A program made the translations under genes and the position numbers. Source: Alkalidesulfovibrio alkalitolerans DSM 16529 (lineage in GTDB: Bacteria; Desulfobacterota; Desulfovibrionia; Desulfovibrionales; Desulfovibrionaceae). Taken from it: a stretch of 64,000 bases of DNA. Positions 36,551-45,521 of the stretch are shown here, piece after piece. Position 1 is the first letter of the stretch; each line of letters opens with the position of its first letter. Under the pieces are notes generated by a model. The model saw only the letters and a program-made list of their open reading frames with translations, did not search any database and was not told where the DNA came from. The stretch spans positions 186,001 through 250,000 of the forward strand of contig NZ_ATHI01000026.1 in the NCBI RefSeq assembly GCF_000422245.1. The letters run 5' to 3'.

Positions 36551-37423
36551 ATGGCGGGCGTCGTCACGGTCACGGTCGGCCCGGCCGAGTCCGGGATGAA
36601 GCTCCTGCTGTTTCTTGAGGCGCGCCTGGGCAAGGGCGTGCCGCGCGCGGCCATCCAGAAGTGGATACGCACCGGGCAGGTGCGCGTGGACGGCGGCCGG
36701 GCCAAGCCCTTCGACAGGCTCCTGGCCGGGCAGAGCGTGCGCATCCCGCCGCACGAGCCGGGCGAGACCGCGCCGGAACGACTGAAAGCCTCCGGTCCGC
36801 CGCTCGAAATCCTGTACGAGGACGCCGAAACAGTGGTCGTGAAAAAGCCGCGCGGCCTGGCTGCGCAGGGCGGAACGGGATTGAGCGACTCCGTGGCCGA
36901 CCGGCTGCTTGCCATGTACGCGGGCACGAACGTCTCGCCCGCGCCGGTGCACCGGCTGGACCGTGAGACCACGGGCATTCTCGTGGCGGGCAAGACGCAC
37001 GAGGCGCGCCGCCGCCTCTCGGAGATTTTTGCGGGCCGCGAGGCCAAAAAGACCTATCTGGCCTGGGTGGCAGGGCGCTGGCCCGAGGAACGCGCCGTGA
37101 CGCTCTCGGACCGGCTGGAGAAGGCGGCCTCGGGCACGGGGCTGGAGAAGGTGCGCGCGGGCGCGGGCAGGCAGGCCCTGGCGCGCGTGCGGCCCCTGCG
37201 CCTGGGTGAGGGGGCGAGCCTTCTGGCCGTGGAGCTTTTCACCGGCCGCACGCACCAGATCAGGGTGCAGCTCGCCACGCGCGGCCATCCCGTGCTTGGC
37301 GACCGCAAGTACGGCGCGCCGCCGCACGCGACGCCGCTCATGCTGCATGCCTGGCGGCTGGAGCTGCCAGGGCTGCCGCCGCTCGTCTGCGCGCCGGACT
37401 GGGATGGCGAGTGGGCGCCATAG
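36551..37423 (+). CDS. RluA-family pseudouridine synthase (RluC/RluD-like)
   Basis: 290 residues. An N-terminal S4 RNA-binding domain (GVPRAAIQKWIRTGQVRVDGGRAKPFDRLLAGQSVRIP) precedes the catalytic domain with VHRLDRETTGILVAGKT, containing the essential Asp. RTHQIRVQLATRGHPVLGDRKYG is also present. Probably modifies 23S rRNA; RluC-like by domain order, but the site cannot be fixed. It follows the TRAP genes by 1 bp, so it may be co-transcribed although functionally unrelated. Confidence 0.92.
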   Translation: MAGVVTVTVGPAESGMKLLLFLEARLGKGVPRAAIQKWIRTGQVRVDGGRAKPFDRLLAGQSVRIPPHEPGETAPERLKASGPPLEILYEDAETVVVKKPRGLAAQGGTGLSDSVADRLLAMYAGTNVSPAPVHRLDRETTGILVAGKTHEARRRLSEIFAGREAKKTYLAWVAGRWPEERAVTLSDRLEKAASGTGLEKVRAGAGRQALARVRPLRLGEGASLLAVELFTGRTHQIRVQLATRGHPVLGDRKYGAPPHATPLMLHAWRLELPGLPPLVCAPDWDGEWAP

Positions 37424-37460
37424 CCCGGTCTCTGGCTCTCGGCCAGTTTTCCGTAGTTAG

Positions 37461-39131
37461 CTAGCCGCCCGCCGCATAATCCAGATCCCCACGCCGCACA
37501 CAGGCCATGAACCAGTTGTTGAAGGCCGTGAGCGACGCGATGTCGGCCGAGCGATAAACGGCCCGCCGTCTGAGCACGTTCTCCATGGCCGGGGGGAACG
37601 CGCCCTGGCCCGGGTTCTCGTAGGCGTAATGCCTGCTCCACGCCCCGATCTTCTGCCCCACGTAGTTTATGCCCCTGTCGATGACGAGTTGCAGCGGCAG
37701 GTGTACGGCCAGCTTCCACTCCAGATCGATGAAGCGCACGTCGCCGCTTTGCGGATGAAACATCACGTTTCCGGGATGCGCGTCGAGCAGCGCGCCAGGT
37801 ACGAAAGGCCCGGCGGCGCGCTCGGCGTAGAGGGGCCTGCCGATGCGGGCGGCGCAAAAGGCGGCGAAATCCTCCGCGATCTTCGGCGAGGCCGGGATGC
37901 TTCGCGCCGCCATGAGGTCCATCCAGGCGAGCAGCGCGGTCCCCGCGCCAGGGGCGTCGCCCCGCTCCAGCAATGACAGGACGCGCATGAGCACGCTCAC
38001 GTACCCGGCGAGGTAGGGCTCGACCGGCTTCACGTGTTGTTCTCCGCTGGCGAAGGCGCGCGGCGCAAGGTCGTGGACGCGGCGGCGCGAGACACTGATG
38101 GAGCCGTCGTCGCGGGCGTCGAAGCGGGTCTGGGTCTGGAAGGCGCGCGGGCAGCCGTCCACGTTGAAGGCCGTGGCCAGCATGGCGGAGTCGGCGCCCA
38201 GGGCCGGGGCGTGGGCGCCATCGCCCGCCAGCACCAGGAAGGAGTTCATGAAGTTGTGGGCGCAGCCCGCGTCCAGGGCGCTTTGCAGGAACGTGCGTTC
38301 GTTGAAGGCCGGTTCGTGCCTGCCGCCGTAGTCCCGCGTGGGCAGGTCCAGAAGCGGCAGGGGATCGAAAGAGGGGGTTTCGAAGGCGTGCTGGGAAAGG
38401 ACGGCGTCGGGCACTTTGTAGTCGGGCGAGGGATAGAACCAGGACTGCGCTGCGAAGCCCGCGTCCGCGAGCAGCGCGGCGAGCGCGGGCCGGTCGAAGG
38501 TGCGCGCGCCGAACGGCCCGGCATAGCCGTTGACCCCGCAGTAGGGGCGGCCCGTGTGGTCCTCGGGCATGCCCGCGAGGTATTTGTGGCCCATGGCGTT
38601 CTCGATGGCCAGGATCAGGACGCCGTCCGGCCGCAGGTAGCGGCGCGCGGCGCGAAGCAGGTGCTCGTGCGGCCGCTCGTGGCGCACGTAGGTCTGCGCG
38701 TATTCGAGCACGCCGACCAGGATCACGTGCGAGAACTCGTCCGTGAACGGCAGGTTCGCGGCGTTGCCCACGACGATGCGCAGGTTTTTCGCCTTGCGGC
38801 AGCGCATCTGGATGACCTTGGCCCGGTCGGGCGAGCCTTCCGCTGCCACGACGCGCCCGGCCTTTTCGACCAGCAGCGAGGTCAGTGCGCCGCAGCCAGC
38901 GCCAAGCTCCAGCACCGAGGCGTCCGGTCCGAAGTCCATCCAGGCCAGAAGCGACTTGCGGCGCGGCGTGAGGTGGTAGTGCACAGCCCAGGGCAGGTCG
39001 TGGCCGACGAGGCCGTATTCGTCGTGGGCCGCCTCGCGCGAGAACAAGTCGAGCAGGGCCGCCTCGGACGAGTCGGCGTAGGGGATGCCCGGTTCCTCGA
39101 AGACGATGGGCGGCAGGCTGTCGTCGGGCAT
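37461..39131 (-). CDS. Methyltransferase fused to a kinase-like (APH-type) domain
   Basis: 556 residues. N-terminal class I SAM methyltransferase (about 60-250): SVLELGAGCGALTSLLVEKAGRVVAAEGS (motif I), VGNAANLPFTDEFSHVILVGVLEYAQ and YLRPDGVLILAIENAMGHKYLAG. The C-terminal half carries a phosphotransferase-like block, LLDAHPGNVMFHPQSGDVRFIDLEWK (H-x-G-N...D-x-E). This resembles the catalytic and metal loops of aminoglycoside/choline kinase folds, but no obvious N-lobe lysine/P-loop is recognised. The layout recalls WbdD, the methyltransferase-kinase that caps O-antigen chains. Substrate unknown; a surface-polysaccharide role is an inference. No polysaccharide genes are adjacent. Confidence 0.78.
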   Translation of the reverse strand: MPDDSLPPIVFEEPGIPYADSSEAALLDLFSREAAHDEYGLVGHDLPWAVHYHLTPRRKSLLAWMDFGPDASVLELGAGCGALTSLLVEKAGRVVAAEGSPDRAKVIQMRCRKAKNLRIVVGNAANLPFTDEFSHVILVGVLEYAQTYVRHERPHEHLLRAARRYLRPDGVLILAIENAMGHKYLAGMPEDHTGRPYCGVNGYAGPFGARTFDRPALAALLADAGFAAQSWFYPSPDYKVPDAVLSQHAFETPSFDPLPLLDLPTRDYGGRHEPAFNERTFLQSALDAGCAHNFMNSFLVLAGDGAHAPALGADSAMLATAFNVDGCPRAFQTQTRFDARDDGSISVSRRRVHDLAPRAFASGEQHVKPVEPYLAGYVSVLMRVLSLLERGDAPGAGTALLAWMDLMAARSIPASPKIAEDFAAFCAARIGRPLYAERAAGPFVPGALLDAHPGNVMFHPQSGDVRFIDLEWKLAVHLPLQLVIDRGINYVGQKIGAWSRHYAYENPGQGAFPPAMENVLRRRAVYRSADIASLTAFNNWFMACVRRGDLDYAAGG

Positions 39132-39360
39132 TCTCGTGGCTCCGTGTCGTCGCGCTTTTCAGTGATTTTTGGGCAATGCACGAGCGTTGTCTGTGGGTAT
39201 GGGCGTGGCCTGCCGTCTTTGTACAAATATTGGATGCCTGTCGTCCAGAAGGGGATGAATGCGCTTTGCGACGAAAAGGCAGGGTGATGTTTGAAATGAC
39301 GATCAATCTGCGAGAATATGCGTCATCGTCTGGCAAAGCTGGAATCCTCTGCGCAAAAAA

Positions 39361-39401
39361 AGCGAAAAGCCGCGCTTCTTCCAGAAGCGCGGCTTTTCGC
39401 T
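39361..39401 (-). terminator. Terminator of the tRNA-Pro transcript
   Basis: Long near-perfect hairpin: AGCGAAAAGCCGCGCTTCT pairs with AGAAGCGCGGCTTTTCGCT around a 3-nt loop. It lies 20 bp past the tRNA 3' end on the minus strand, with a T-run in the descending stem. Confidence 0.8.
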
Positions 39402-39418
39402 GAGTACGTTGTATCTTT

Positions 39419-39497
<79 letters not shown>

Positions 39498-39508
39498 ACG
39501 GAAACGGA

Positions 39509-39537
39509 TGCCTACAGCAAAGCGGCCGGGCTTTCAA
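39509..39537 (-). promoter_or_regulatory. Sigma-70 promoter of tRNA-Pro
   Basis: TTGAAA (39532-39537), 17-bp spacer, TAGGCA (39509-39514). It ends 12 bp before the tRNA 5' end, the expected distance for a short leader. Confidence 0.6.
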
Positions 39538-40556
39538 GTTGCCCTGGACCACACGCCCGAAACTTCGCCCCCGCACTGCGGGCAGCGGCCGTCCTTGAGC
39601 CGGTTGCGCAGGACCGTGAAGCCGTCGCGCGTCACGCACGCGCAGCCGCAGGAGGGGCAGACCGTGGCGTTGTCTTCCCTGCCCGGAACGTTGCCCACGT
39701 AAATGTGTTCAAGGCCCGCCGCAATGCCCGCGGCCCTGGCGCGCTCCAGGCTTTCCACAGGCGTCGGGCCCCGGTCCGTGAGCCTGTAGGTGGGGTGAAA
39801 GCGCGAGACGTGCCACGGCGTGTGCGCGCCAAGCTCCTTGGCGATGAAGCCCGCGATGGCCGAAAGCTCTTCCTTGGAATCGTTCAGGTCCGGGATGACC
39901 AGGGTCGTGACTTCCAGGTGCCAGCCAAGGGAGCGGATAGTCTTCAGGTTCTCCAGCACCGGGGCCAGTCGGGCGCCGCATACCTCTTGGTAGAAACGTT
40001 CGCTGAAGGCCTTCAGGTCGATGTTGGCGGCCTGGACGAGCGGCGCGAGTTCCTCCAGGCAGCGGCCGGACATGAAGCCGTTGGAGACCAGGACGTTGGC
40101 GAGTCCGGCTTGCGCGGCCAGTCTGGCCGTGGCCTGTACGAGTTCGAAGAAGATCGTTGGCTCGGAGTATGTGTAGGAGATGGAGGCCGCGCCGGTCTCG
40201 CGCGCCGCGCGCACGATGTCCTCGGGCGAAACGTGCTGACCTTGGATGGGCTGGCCGGTCTTGGGTGACTGAGAGAGCGACCAGTTCTGGCAGAAGCCGC
40301 ATTCCAGGTTGCAGCCCATGGTGCCGATGGAGAAGGAGGTCGTGCCCGGCAGGAAGTGGTAGAGCGGCTTCTTCTCGATGGGATCGAGGTTCATGGCCGC
40401 CACGCGGTCGAAAACAAGGGTGTACAGCTTGCCGTTTTTGTTCACGCGAACGCCGCATTTGCCCCGGCTGTCCGGTTCGATGACGCAGAAATGACTGCAC
40501 AGTTCGCAATGAACGCGGTCCTTGGAAAGCGGTTTCCACAAAAGCGCCTCGTGCAT
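39534..40556 (-). CDS. amrS: AmmeMemoRadiSam system radical SAM enzyme
   Basis: 340 residues. An N-terminal Cys-rich part (RVHCELCSHFCVIEPDSRGKCGVR) is followed by the radical SAM cluster motif GCNLECGFCQNW (C-x3-C-x2-C), then TYSEPTIFFELV and NIDLKAFSERFYQEV. The end carries another zinc-like group (CPSCGCAC...RCPQCGGE). This matches the AmrS family of uncharacterised anaerobe enzymes. Its usual partners, the AMMECR1-domain and Memo-like proteins, are not adjacent. The 3' end overlaps the tRNA promoter -35. Confidence 0.9.
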   Translation of the reverse strand: MHEALLWKPLSKDRVHCELCSHFCVIEPDSRGKCGVRVNKNGKLYTLVFDRVAAMNLDPIEKKPLYHFLPGTTSFSIGTMGCNLECGFCQNWSLSQSPKTGQPIQGQHVSPEDIVRAARETGAASISYTYSEPTIFFELVQATARLAAQAGLANVLVSNGFMSGRCLEELAPLVQAANIDLKAFSERFYQEVCGARLAPVLENLKTIRSLGWHLEVTTLVIPDLNDSKEELSAIAGFIAKELGAHTPWHVSRFHPTYRLTDRGPTPVESLERARAAGIAAGLEHIYVGNVPGREDNATVCPSCGCACVTRDGFTVLRNRLKDGRCPQCGGEVSGVWSRAT

Positions 40557-40682
40557 GACGCACCTCCCTGGGCCGTCTGGCCCCTGCCCGGTCCCGTCCT
40601 TGCCGCGTGGTAGCCCGTCCGTGGGCTGCCCGACGCCGACTGGATGCGTCGAAATGCTATCACGTTTTTGGGGAATGCGACA

Positions 40683-41036
40683 TCACTTGCCGGGCCAGAT
40701 GATGACTGGCTTGACCTCCTTGATCTCGATGGTGGCGTTGTGCGCGGGCTGATCGACCGGCGGCCTCGGCGCGGTTTCCATGACCTGATCGCCGGTCACG
40801 GGGTCCTGGCCGATGAACGGCGCGCCCTGGCGGCCGCCCGTGCCCATCTGCACATCGCGGCGGTCGGGAGCCGTGTCTGGGTTCGGCGTGTAGCCGCCGT
40901 GGCCTTCGGCCCACGCGGCCGGAACCGAGCCGACGAGCAGCAAACCCGCCAGCAGCAGGCCGGGCAGCGAAAATCGGCGGGGCGCGCGGGGACACCGCGT
41001 CATAAAAGCGTCGATAAAATGGTGGCGGCATTGCAT
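40683..41036 (-). CDS. Small secreted protein of unknown function
   Basis: 117 residues. A signal peptide (FSLPGLLLAGLLLVGSVPAAWA) is followed by a short Pro/Gly/Asp-rich mature part of about 70 residues ending EIKEVKPVIIWPGK. No domain recognised. The start at 41036 was chosen because GAGGAA lies 6 bp upstream; an internal ATG at 41003 would give a tighter signal peptide but has no Shine-Dalgarno. Divergent from purM. Confidence 0.7.
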   Translation of the reverse strand: MQCRHHFIDAFMTRCPRAPRRFSLPGLLLAGLLLVGSVPAAWAEGHGGYTPNPDTAPDRRDVQMGTGGRQGAPFIGQDPVTGDQVMETAPRPPVDQPAHNATIEIKEVKPVIIWPGK

Positions 41037-41059
41037 GGTTGTTCCTCGCAGGGTATGAT
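41031..41059 (+). promoter_or_regulatory. Sigma-70 promoter of purM
   Basis: TTGCAT (41031-41036), 17-bp spacer, TATGAT (41054-41059). Initiation near 41066 leaves about 78 nt of leader before the purM ATG. The -35 overlaps the start of the divergent secreted-protein gene. Confidence 0.6.
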
Positions 41060-41143
41060 ATCTTGTGCTTTTTCTTGCGGTTCGGGTCTGAAACCCCTAT
41101 ACATCCCTTCACCTTTTCGGGGGAATTTATCAAGGATCATGCC

Positions 41144-42208
41144 ATGAGCAAGCGCACGGACGCCTACACGGCCGCGGGAGTGGACACCGAGGCCGCAGGC
41201 CGGTTCATCGACGGCATCAAGTCCATGGTCGCATCGACCTACACCAAGGGAGTGATCTCGGACATCGGCGGTTTCGGCGGCCTGTTCAAGCCCGACATCG
41301 CGGGCATGCAGGAGCCGGTGCTGGTGGCCGGGACAGACGGCGTGGGCACCAAGCTGAAGCTCGCCTTCACCTTCGACCGCCACGACACCGTGGGTATCGA
41401 CCTGGTGGCCATGAGCGTCAACGACATCCTGGTGCAGGGGGCGAAGCCGCTGTTTTTTCTGGACTACTTCGCCACAGGCAAACTGGACGGCGACAAGGCC
41501 ACCACCGTGCTCCAGGGCATCGTGGAGGGCTGCCGCGAGGCCGAGTGCGCCCTGCTCGGCGGAGAGACGGCCGAGATGCCGGACTTCTATGCGGACGGCG
41601 AATACGACCTCTCGGGCTTTTGCGTCGGCATCGTGGACAACGCGCGCATCGTGGACGGGTCGAGCATTGCCGTGGGCGACGTGATCGTGGGGCTCGGTTC
41701 CACCGGCCCGCACTCCAACGGCTACTCCCTGATCCGCAAGATCCTGGCCGCCTCGAATCTTTCGGGCGGCGACGCGTTTCCCGGCACGGACAAGACCGTG
41801 GCCGAGGTGCTGCTCGCGCCCACGCGCATTTACGTCAAGCCCATCAAGGCCATCATGCGCGACCTGGAGATCAAGGGCATGGTGCACATCACCGGCGGCG
41901 GCTTCTACGACAACATTCCCCGCGTGCTGCCGCGCGGCGTGGCCGCCCGCATCGCTTTCGGCTCCTTCGCGGTGCCGCCGGTCTTCGCCTGGCTCAAGGC
42001 CCAGGGGAATCTTTCCTGGCCCGAGATGCTGCAGGTCTTCAACTGCGGCGTGGGCTACATGTGCATCGTGGCCCCGGAGGTCGCCCAGGACGTCATCGAT
42101 CGTCTTTCGGGGATGCACATTCCGGCCTCCGTCATCGGCCGTATCGAGCCGCTGGAGAAGGGCATGGAACAGGTGATCGTGGACTTCCCCGAGGACGCCT
42201 GCCCGTAA
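41144..42208 (+). CDS. purM: Phosphoribosylformylglycinamidine cyclo-ligase (AIR synthetase)
   Basis: 354 residues, normal length, from the ATG after AAGGA. Closes the imidazole ring of AIR using ATP, step five of purine synthesis. Signature stretches: DAYTAAGVDTEAAGRFIDGIK, LVAGTDGVGTKLKLAF, GIDLVAMSVNDILVQGAKPLFFLDYFA, LLGGETAEMPDFY and ITGGGFYDNIPRVLP. Monocistronic, with a terminator just after it. Confidence 0.97.
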   Translation: MSKRTDAYTAAGVDTEAAGRFIDGIKSMVASTYTKGVISDIGGFGGLFKPDIAGMQEPVLVAGTDGVGTKLKLAFTFDRHDTVGIDLVAMSVNDILVQGAKPLFFLDYFATGKLDGDKATTVLQGIVEGCREAECALLGGETAEMPDFYADGEYDLSGFCVGIVDNARIVDGSSIAVGDVIVGLGSTGPHSNGYSLIRKILAASNLSGGDAFPGTDKTVAEVLLAPTRIYVKPIKAIMRDLEIKGMVHITGGGFYDNIPRVLPRGVAARIAFGSFAVPPVFAWLKAQGNLSWPEMLQVFNCGVGYMCIVAPEVAQDVIDRLSGMHIPASVIGRIEPLEKGMEQVIVDFPEDACP

Positions 42209-42234
42209 GCGCCGCTTCAGCGAGCGAAATAAGG

Positions 42235-42265
42235 GCCGGGGCGCGTTTCGCGTCCCGGCTTTTTT
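42235..42265 (+). terminator. Intrinsic terminator of purM
   Basis: GCCGGGGCGCG (42235-42245) pairs with CGCGTCCCGGC across TTT, followed by six T residues (42260-42265). It ends about 12 bp before the stop of the convergent radical SAM gene. Confidence 0.9.
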
Positions 42266-42277
42266 GCGTGGCGCGGG

Positions 42278-43549
42278 CTAACCCGCGGTTTCGAGAGAGG
42301 GATTGAAGTAGCCCACGCCGAGTGTTGGCGCGGCCTTTTTCAGGCGCGTGAGGAAGTTGGCGAGGCCCATGCTCGGGCCCATGGGCACGGCGGCCAGCGT
42401 GTCGAGATACAGCTCTGGATCCAGGTTCAGGTTGCGCATCTGGATGAAGTCCACCTTTTCGTCCGCTATGAGCCCGGCCAGCGCGTCGAACTCCTCCTCG
42501 GTGTCGGAAAAGCCAGGAAAGAACAGGAAGTTGAGCGACACGAACAGGCCGTGGCGCTTGGCCTCTCGGATCGTCTCGCGCACGTCGGCGAAGGCGTAGC
42601 CGCGCGGCCGGTAGTAGGGCAGCCAGGAGCATTCGCGCGCCGAGTTGAGGCTCACGCGGATGGAGGAGAGCCCGGCCGCAGCGAGCGGGGCCATGGTCTG
42701 CGGCAGGCTGGCGTTGGTGTTGACGTTCACGGTGCCTTTGCCGCCCGCGCCGCGAAACAGCGCAACGGCCTTGGCGATGATCTTGGCCTCGGTCAGCGGC
42801 TCGCCTTCGCAGCCCTGACCAAAGGAGAAGATGGGCTGCTTGGCGCGCGCGCCGTGCGCCTGCATGACCTCCACGATCTCCTCGGGTTTGGGCGTGAAGC
42901 CGATGCGCTCCTGCGTGGCCGGAAAGCCCGAGTCCGGCGGCTGGGACGAGAGGCAGCCGATGCACGAGGCGTTGCAGGTCCGGGCCGTGGGTAGGGGGCA
43001 CTCGAAGCGGCCCAGGGCCAGATTGCGCGCCGCCGGGCAGGAGTAGGTCAGGGCGCAGCCCGCCAGATGGCGCACCAGCCGGTTGTCAGGAAATCTCTTG
43101 AGCAGGCGGTTCGCGCCCTGCCGGATCTTCTCCGGGTCGATGCCCGAGAACTCCTGGCGGCGGTCGCGATCCACGCGCTTGGCGCAGACGTAAAAACGGC
43201 CGTTGGCAAAACCCACCGCGCCGTAGGCGAAAAGCGGCAGCACGGGCGCGTCGTCCTCCACGGCGAAGGCGGCCGTGGCGGAGAGGGTGTGCGCCGGGGC
43301 CACGAAAGCGGCCACGGCGAAGTCGTCCACCACCTCGGCCCGGCCGGATTCGGGATCGAGCCCCACGGCGCGGCGTCCCTCGAGCAGGAAAAGCTCGGAT
43401 TCCTCGGGCAGGGGGATGAGTTCGTCGGGCCGGGGCAGGGCCAGTTCGTGGCCGCGCCTGACGACCATCAGGAGGTCCGGATGTTCAATGATCTCCCCTT
43501 CAGGGGTGGCGGCGAGAAGATGCGGCGTGAGGCGTTCGCGGGTGGCCAT
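42278..43549 (-). CDS. Radical SAM protein with a long N-terminal extension
   Basis: 423 residues from the ATG at 43549 (MATRERL). The first ~190 residues form an uncharacterised N-terminal part with a late AGCALTYSCPAARN stretch. The radical SAM cluster motif is TCNASCIGCLS (C-x3-C-x2-C), followed by a TIM-barrel region with FGQGCEGEPL, VNVNTNASLPQ, SIRVSLNSARE and FVSLNFLFFPGFSDTEEEFDAL. The last two resemble pyruvate formate-lyase-activating-type enzymes (GE-like motif as GEPL). Substrate unknown. Convergent with purM. Confidence 0.85.
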   Translation of the reverse strand: MATRERLTPHLLAATPEGEIIEHPDLLMVVRRGHELALPRPDELIPLPEESELFLLEGRRAVGLDPESGRAEVVDDFAVAAFVAPAHTLSATAAFAVEDDAPVLPLFAYGAVGFANGRFYVCAKRVDRDRRQEFSGIDPEKIRQGANRLLKRFPDNRLVRHLAGCALTYSCPAARNLALGRFECPLPTARTCNASCIGCLSSQPPDSGFPATQERIGFTPKPEEIVEVMQAHGARAKQPIFSFGQGCEGEPLTEAKIIAKAVALFRGAGGKGTVNVNTNASLPQTMAPLAAAGLSSIRVSLNSARECSWLPYYRPRGYAFADVRETIREAKRHGLFVSLNFLFFPGFSDTEEEFDALAGLIADEKVDFIQMRNLNLDPELYLDTLAAVPMGPSMGLANFLTRLKKAAPTLGVGYFNPSLETAG

Positions 43550-43750
43550 GGCGTGGCAGGTCGCACATCGCCGGGCAAAAGGCAACGGCTGATTTGTTCC
43601 TCTTGTCAGCGTCAGAGAAGTACGGGCAATTTTAATCCGTTTCCGTATCCTGCGGGAATGACTGCCGGATCATCCAGTAAAAAATAACGGCAAAACGTTG
43701 ACCCGTTACGGCGCGCGATGGTAGAAAGGAAGCGGGGATCAGGGGGTGTT

Positions 43751-44980
43751 ATGCCGCATATTCTTGGCGTCTATTTCAGCGAGAGAGATGATCACGTCGG
43801 CACCGGAGCCACGCGCAAGGCAACCGTGACGCGCGTGCACTGGTTCGCGGTGCGCCTGGACGACGAGCGCGTGTTGCTGCAGCCGCTGAATAACGAGCAC
43901 ATGCCCGCGGGACTCAAGCGCGTGGTCGGGCAGGAGGATTTCCTGGCGGGATTCGTGCCCGACCCGGAGCATTTCACCACGCACCTGCTGCCGGTGCTCA
44001 AGGGGCTGGCCGCCAAGGTCTCCGTCGCCCAGGGCACCGTGGAGACGAAGACCCTGAGTGAGCATGAGCGCTTGGTCTTCAAGGCCCTGCAGATCGACGA
44101 CAAGGACGCCAAGGTCGAGACCCCGGCGGCAGGCAGGTTGCGCATCGTCAGCGATCTGCTCGCCACCATCCCGGACGTCTCGGTCATGACTTTCCGCCAT
44201 CAGAGCGAAGTCAACACCCGCTCCATCTCCCTGCGCAAGGAAGGAGACTACGGCAGGGCCGTGGCTTACTACCACAAGGCCTTGCGTCTGAATCCGACCG
44301 ACGACCACCTGCATTTCAACTTGGCCCGGGCCTACTGGCACATGGGCGAGGCGGCCAAATGCGCGGAGCATCTGAACCGCGCTCTGGATCTTAATCCCGC
44401 CTTTCCGGAGGCGGAGATGTTTCTCGACTTCGTGCACAGGAAGACGGGCGCGGGGCAGCCGCGAGGCGCGAAGCCCGCGAACGGGAACAGGACATGGGCC
44501 ACGCGCGGTGGTATCGTGATTCCGTCCATGCCAACGACGGTCCGCGAGGCCGCCTATGGCGAGGCCCAGGGACGCCGCGGCAGCGCCCGCTCCCAGGGAA
44601 GAATCGAAAAGGGGAGAGCGGCTGGTTCCCCGTCCTGGGGCGATTTCGAGATATCCTTTCACGACGACCGCCGCCGCGCGCCGCGCCTGACCCTGGACAC
44701 AGAGGCGCTGTGCATGATGCTTTGCCGGGGGAACGAGTGCCCCACGCTTGTGCGCGACATTTCGCAGACCGGCGCGCGCCTGGAGGTGACGCTCGGCGAG
44801 GCGGCCTTCGACGCGGGCGATCTGGTGATGCTCACGGAGCGGCGGGGCCTGAACAATCTTCTCGGCTCACGCAAGGCGCAGGTAGTCTGGCGCAGCGGGC
44901 TTCAGGCGGGAGTTCATTTCGCCACGCCGCTCGCCACCTCGGGCGGAAGCGTCGAAAGCATTCTCTTTCCGCGCGGATAA
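43751..44980 (+). CDS. TPR-PilZ protein with a shared N-terminal domain
   Basis: 409 residues from the ATG behind AGGGGGTG. Residues 1-95 (ILGVYFSERDD, VHWFAVRLDD, LQPLNNEHMPAGLKRVVGQEDFLAGFVPDPEHF) match the N-terminus of the protein at 8627. A linker and TPR repeats follow (AVAYYHKALRLNPTDDHLHFNLARAYWHMGEAAKCAEHLNRALDLNP). After a basic linker there is a C-terminal PilZ domain (about 310-409) with RRRAPRLTLD and DISQTGARLEV, the RxxxR and D/NxSxxG elements of c-di-GMP binding. Likely a c-di-GMP effector that recruits partners through its TPRs; the target is unknown. Confidence 0.88.
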   Translation: MPHILGVYFSERDDHVGTGATRKATVTRVHWFAVRLDDERVLLQPLNNEHMPAGLKRVVGQEDFLAGFVPDPEHFTTHLLPVLKGLAAKVSVAQGTVETKTLSEHERLVFKALQIDDKDAKVETPAAGRLRIVSDLLATIPDVSVMTFRHQSEVNTRSISLRKEGDYGRAVAYYHKALRLNPTDDHLHFNLARAYWHMGEAAKCAEHLNRALDLNPAFPEAEMFLDFVHRKTGAGQPRGAKPANGNRTWATRGGIVIPSMPTTVREAAYGEAQGRRGSARSQGRIEKGRAAGSPSWGDFEISFHDDRRRAPRLTLDTEALCMMLCRGNECPTLVRDISQTGARLEVTLGEAAFDAGDLVMLTERRGLNNLLGSRKAQVVWRSGLQAGVHFATPLATSGGSVESILFPRG

Positions 44981-44995
44981 GGCCGCCGACCTGGC

Positions 44996-45075
44996 GTAGC
45001 GCAAGGGCCGCGCAACAAAACGGCAAATGGGACGTTTTGAACGGCTTGAGGCGGGATCCTCGCGGACCCCGCCTC
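44996..45075. repeat. Degenerate palindromic repeat and hairpin between convergent genes
   Basis: 44996-45045 keeps pieces of the repeat family (GCGCAAGG, GGCAAATGGGACGTTTTGAACGGC) but lacks the inner core. It is followed by a hairpin, GAGGCGGG (45048-45055) with CCCGCCTC (45068-45075), that may end both converging transcripts. Confidence 0.5.
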
Positions 45076-45104
45076 AGAGATGCCAAAAGGCGTAGGACTT
45101 CGGC

Positions 45105-45497
45105 CTAGCGCTTGGAGTACTGGAAGCGCGCGCGGGCGGAGGCCAGACCGTACTTCTTGCGTTCCTTGACGCGCGAATCGCGGGTCAGGAAGCCGGCCTT
45201 CTTCAGCAGGCCGCGAAGTTCGGGATCGACGTTCAGCAGGGCGCGGGAGATGCCGTGGCGCACGGCCTGGGCCTGTCCCGCAACGCCGCCGCCGCAGACG
45301 TTGATCTTGATGTCGAACTTGCCAAGGGTCTTGGTCAGGTTCAGGGGCTGGCGGATGATCATCTGCAGGGTCGCCCGGGGAAAGTAGTCTTCGTAGGGGC
45401 GGCCGTTGACGATGATTTCGCCCTTGCCGGGGTAGACGCGGGTGCGGGCCACGGCGTTCTTGCGCTTGCCCGTTCCGTAGAAAAATTCCTGGCTCAT
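45105..45497 (-). CDS. rpsI: 30S ribosomal protein S9
   Basis: 130 residues, full length. Typical opening ([37 protein letters not shown]) and the basic C-terminal tail ending RARFQYSKR that reaches the P-site tRNA. It lies 24 bp after rplM in the usual L13-S9 operon. Confidence 0.98.
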   Translation of the reverse strand: MSQEFFYGTGKRKNAVARTRVYPGKGEIIVNGRPYEDYFPRATLQMIIRQPLNLTKTLGKFDIKINVCGGGVAGQAQAVRHGISRALLNVDPELRGLLKKAGFLTRDSRVKERKKYGLASARARFQYSKR

Positions 45498-45521
45498 TGC
45501 TGCTCCGATTTGGAAATGTCC

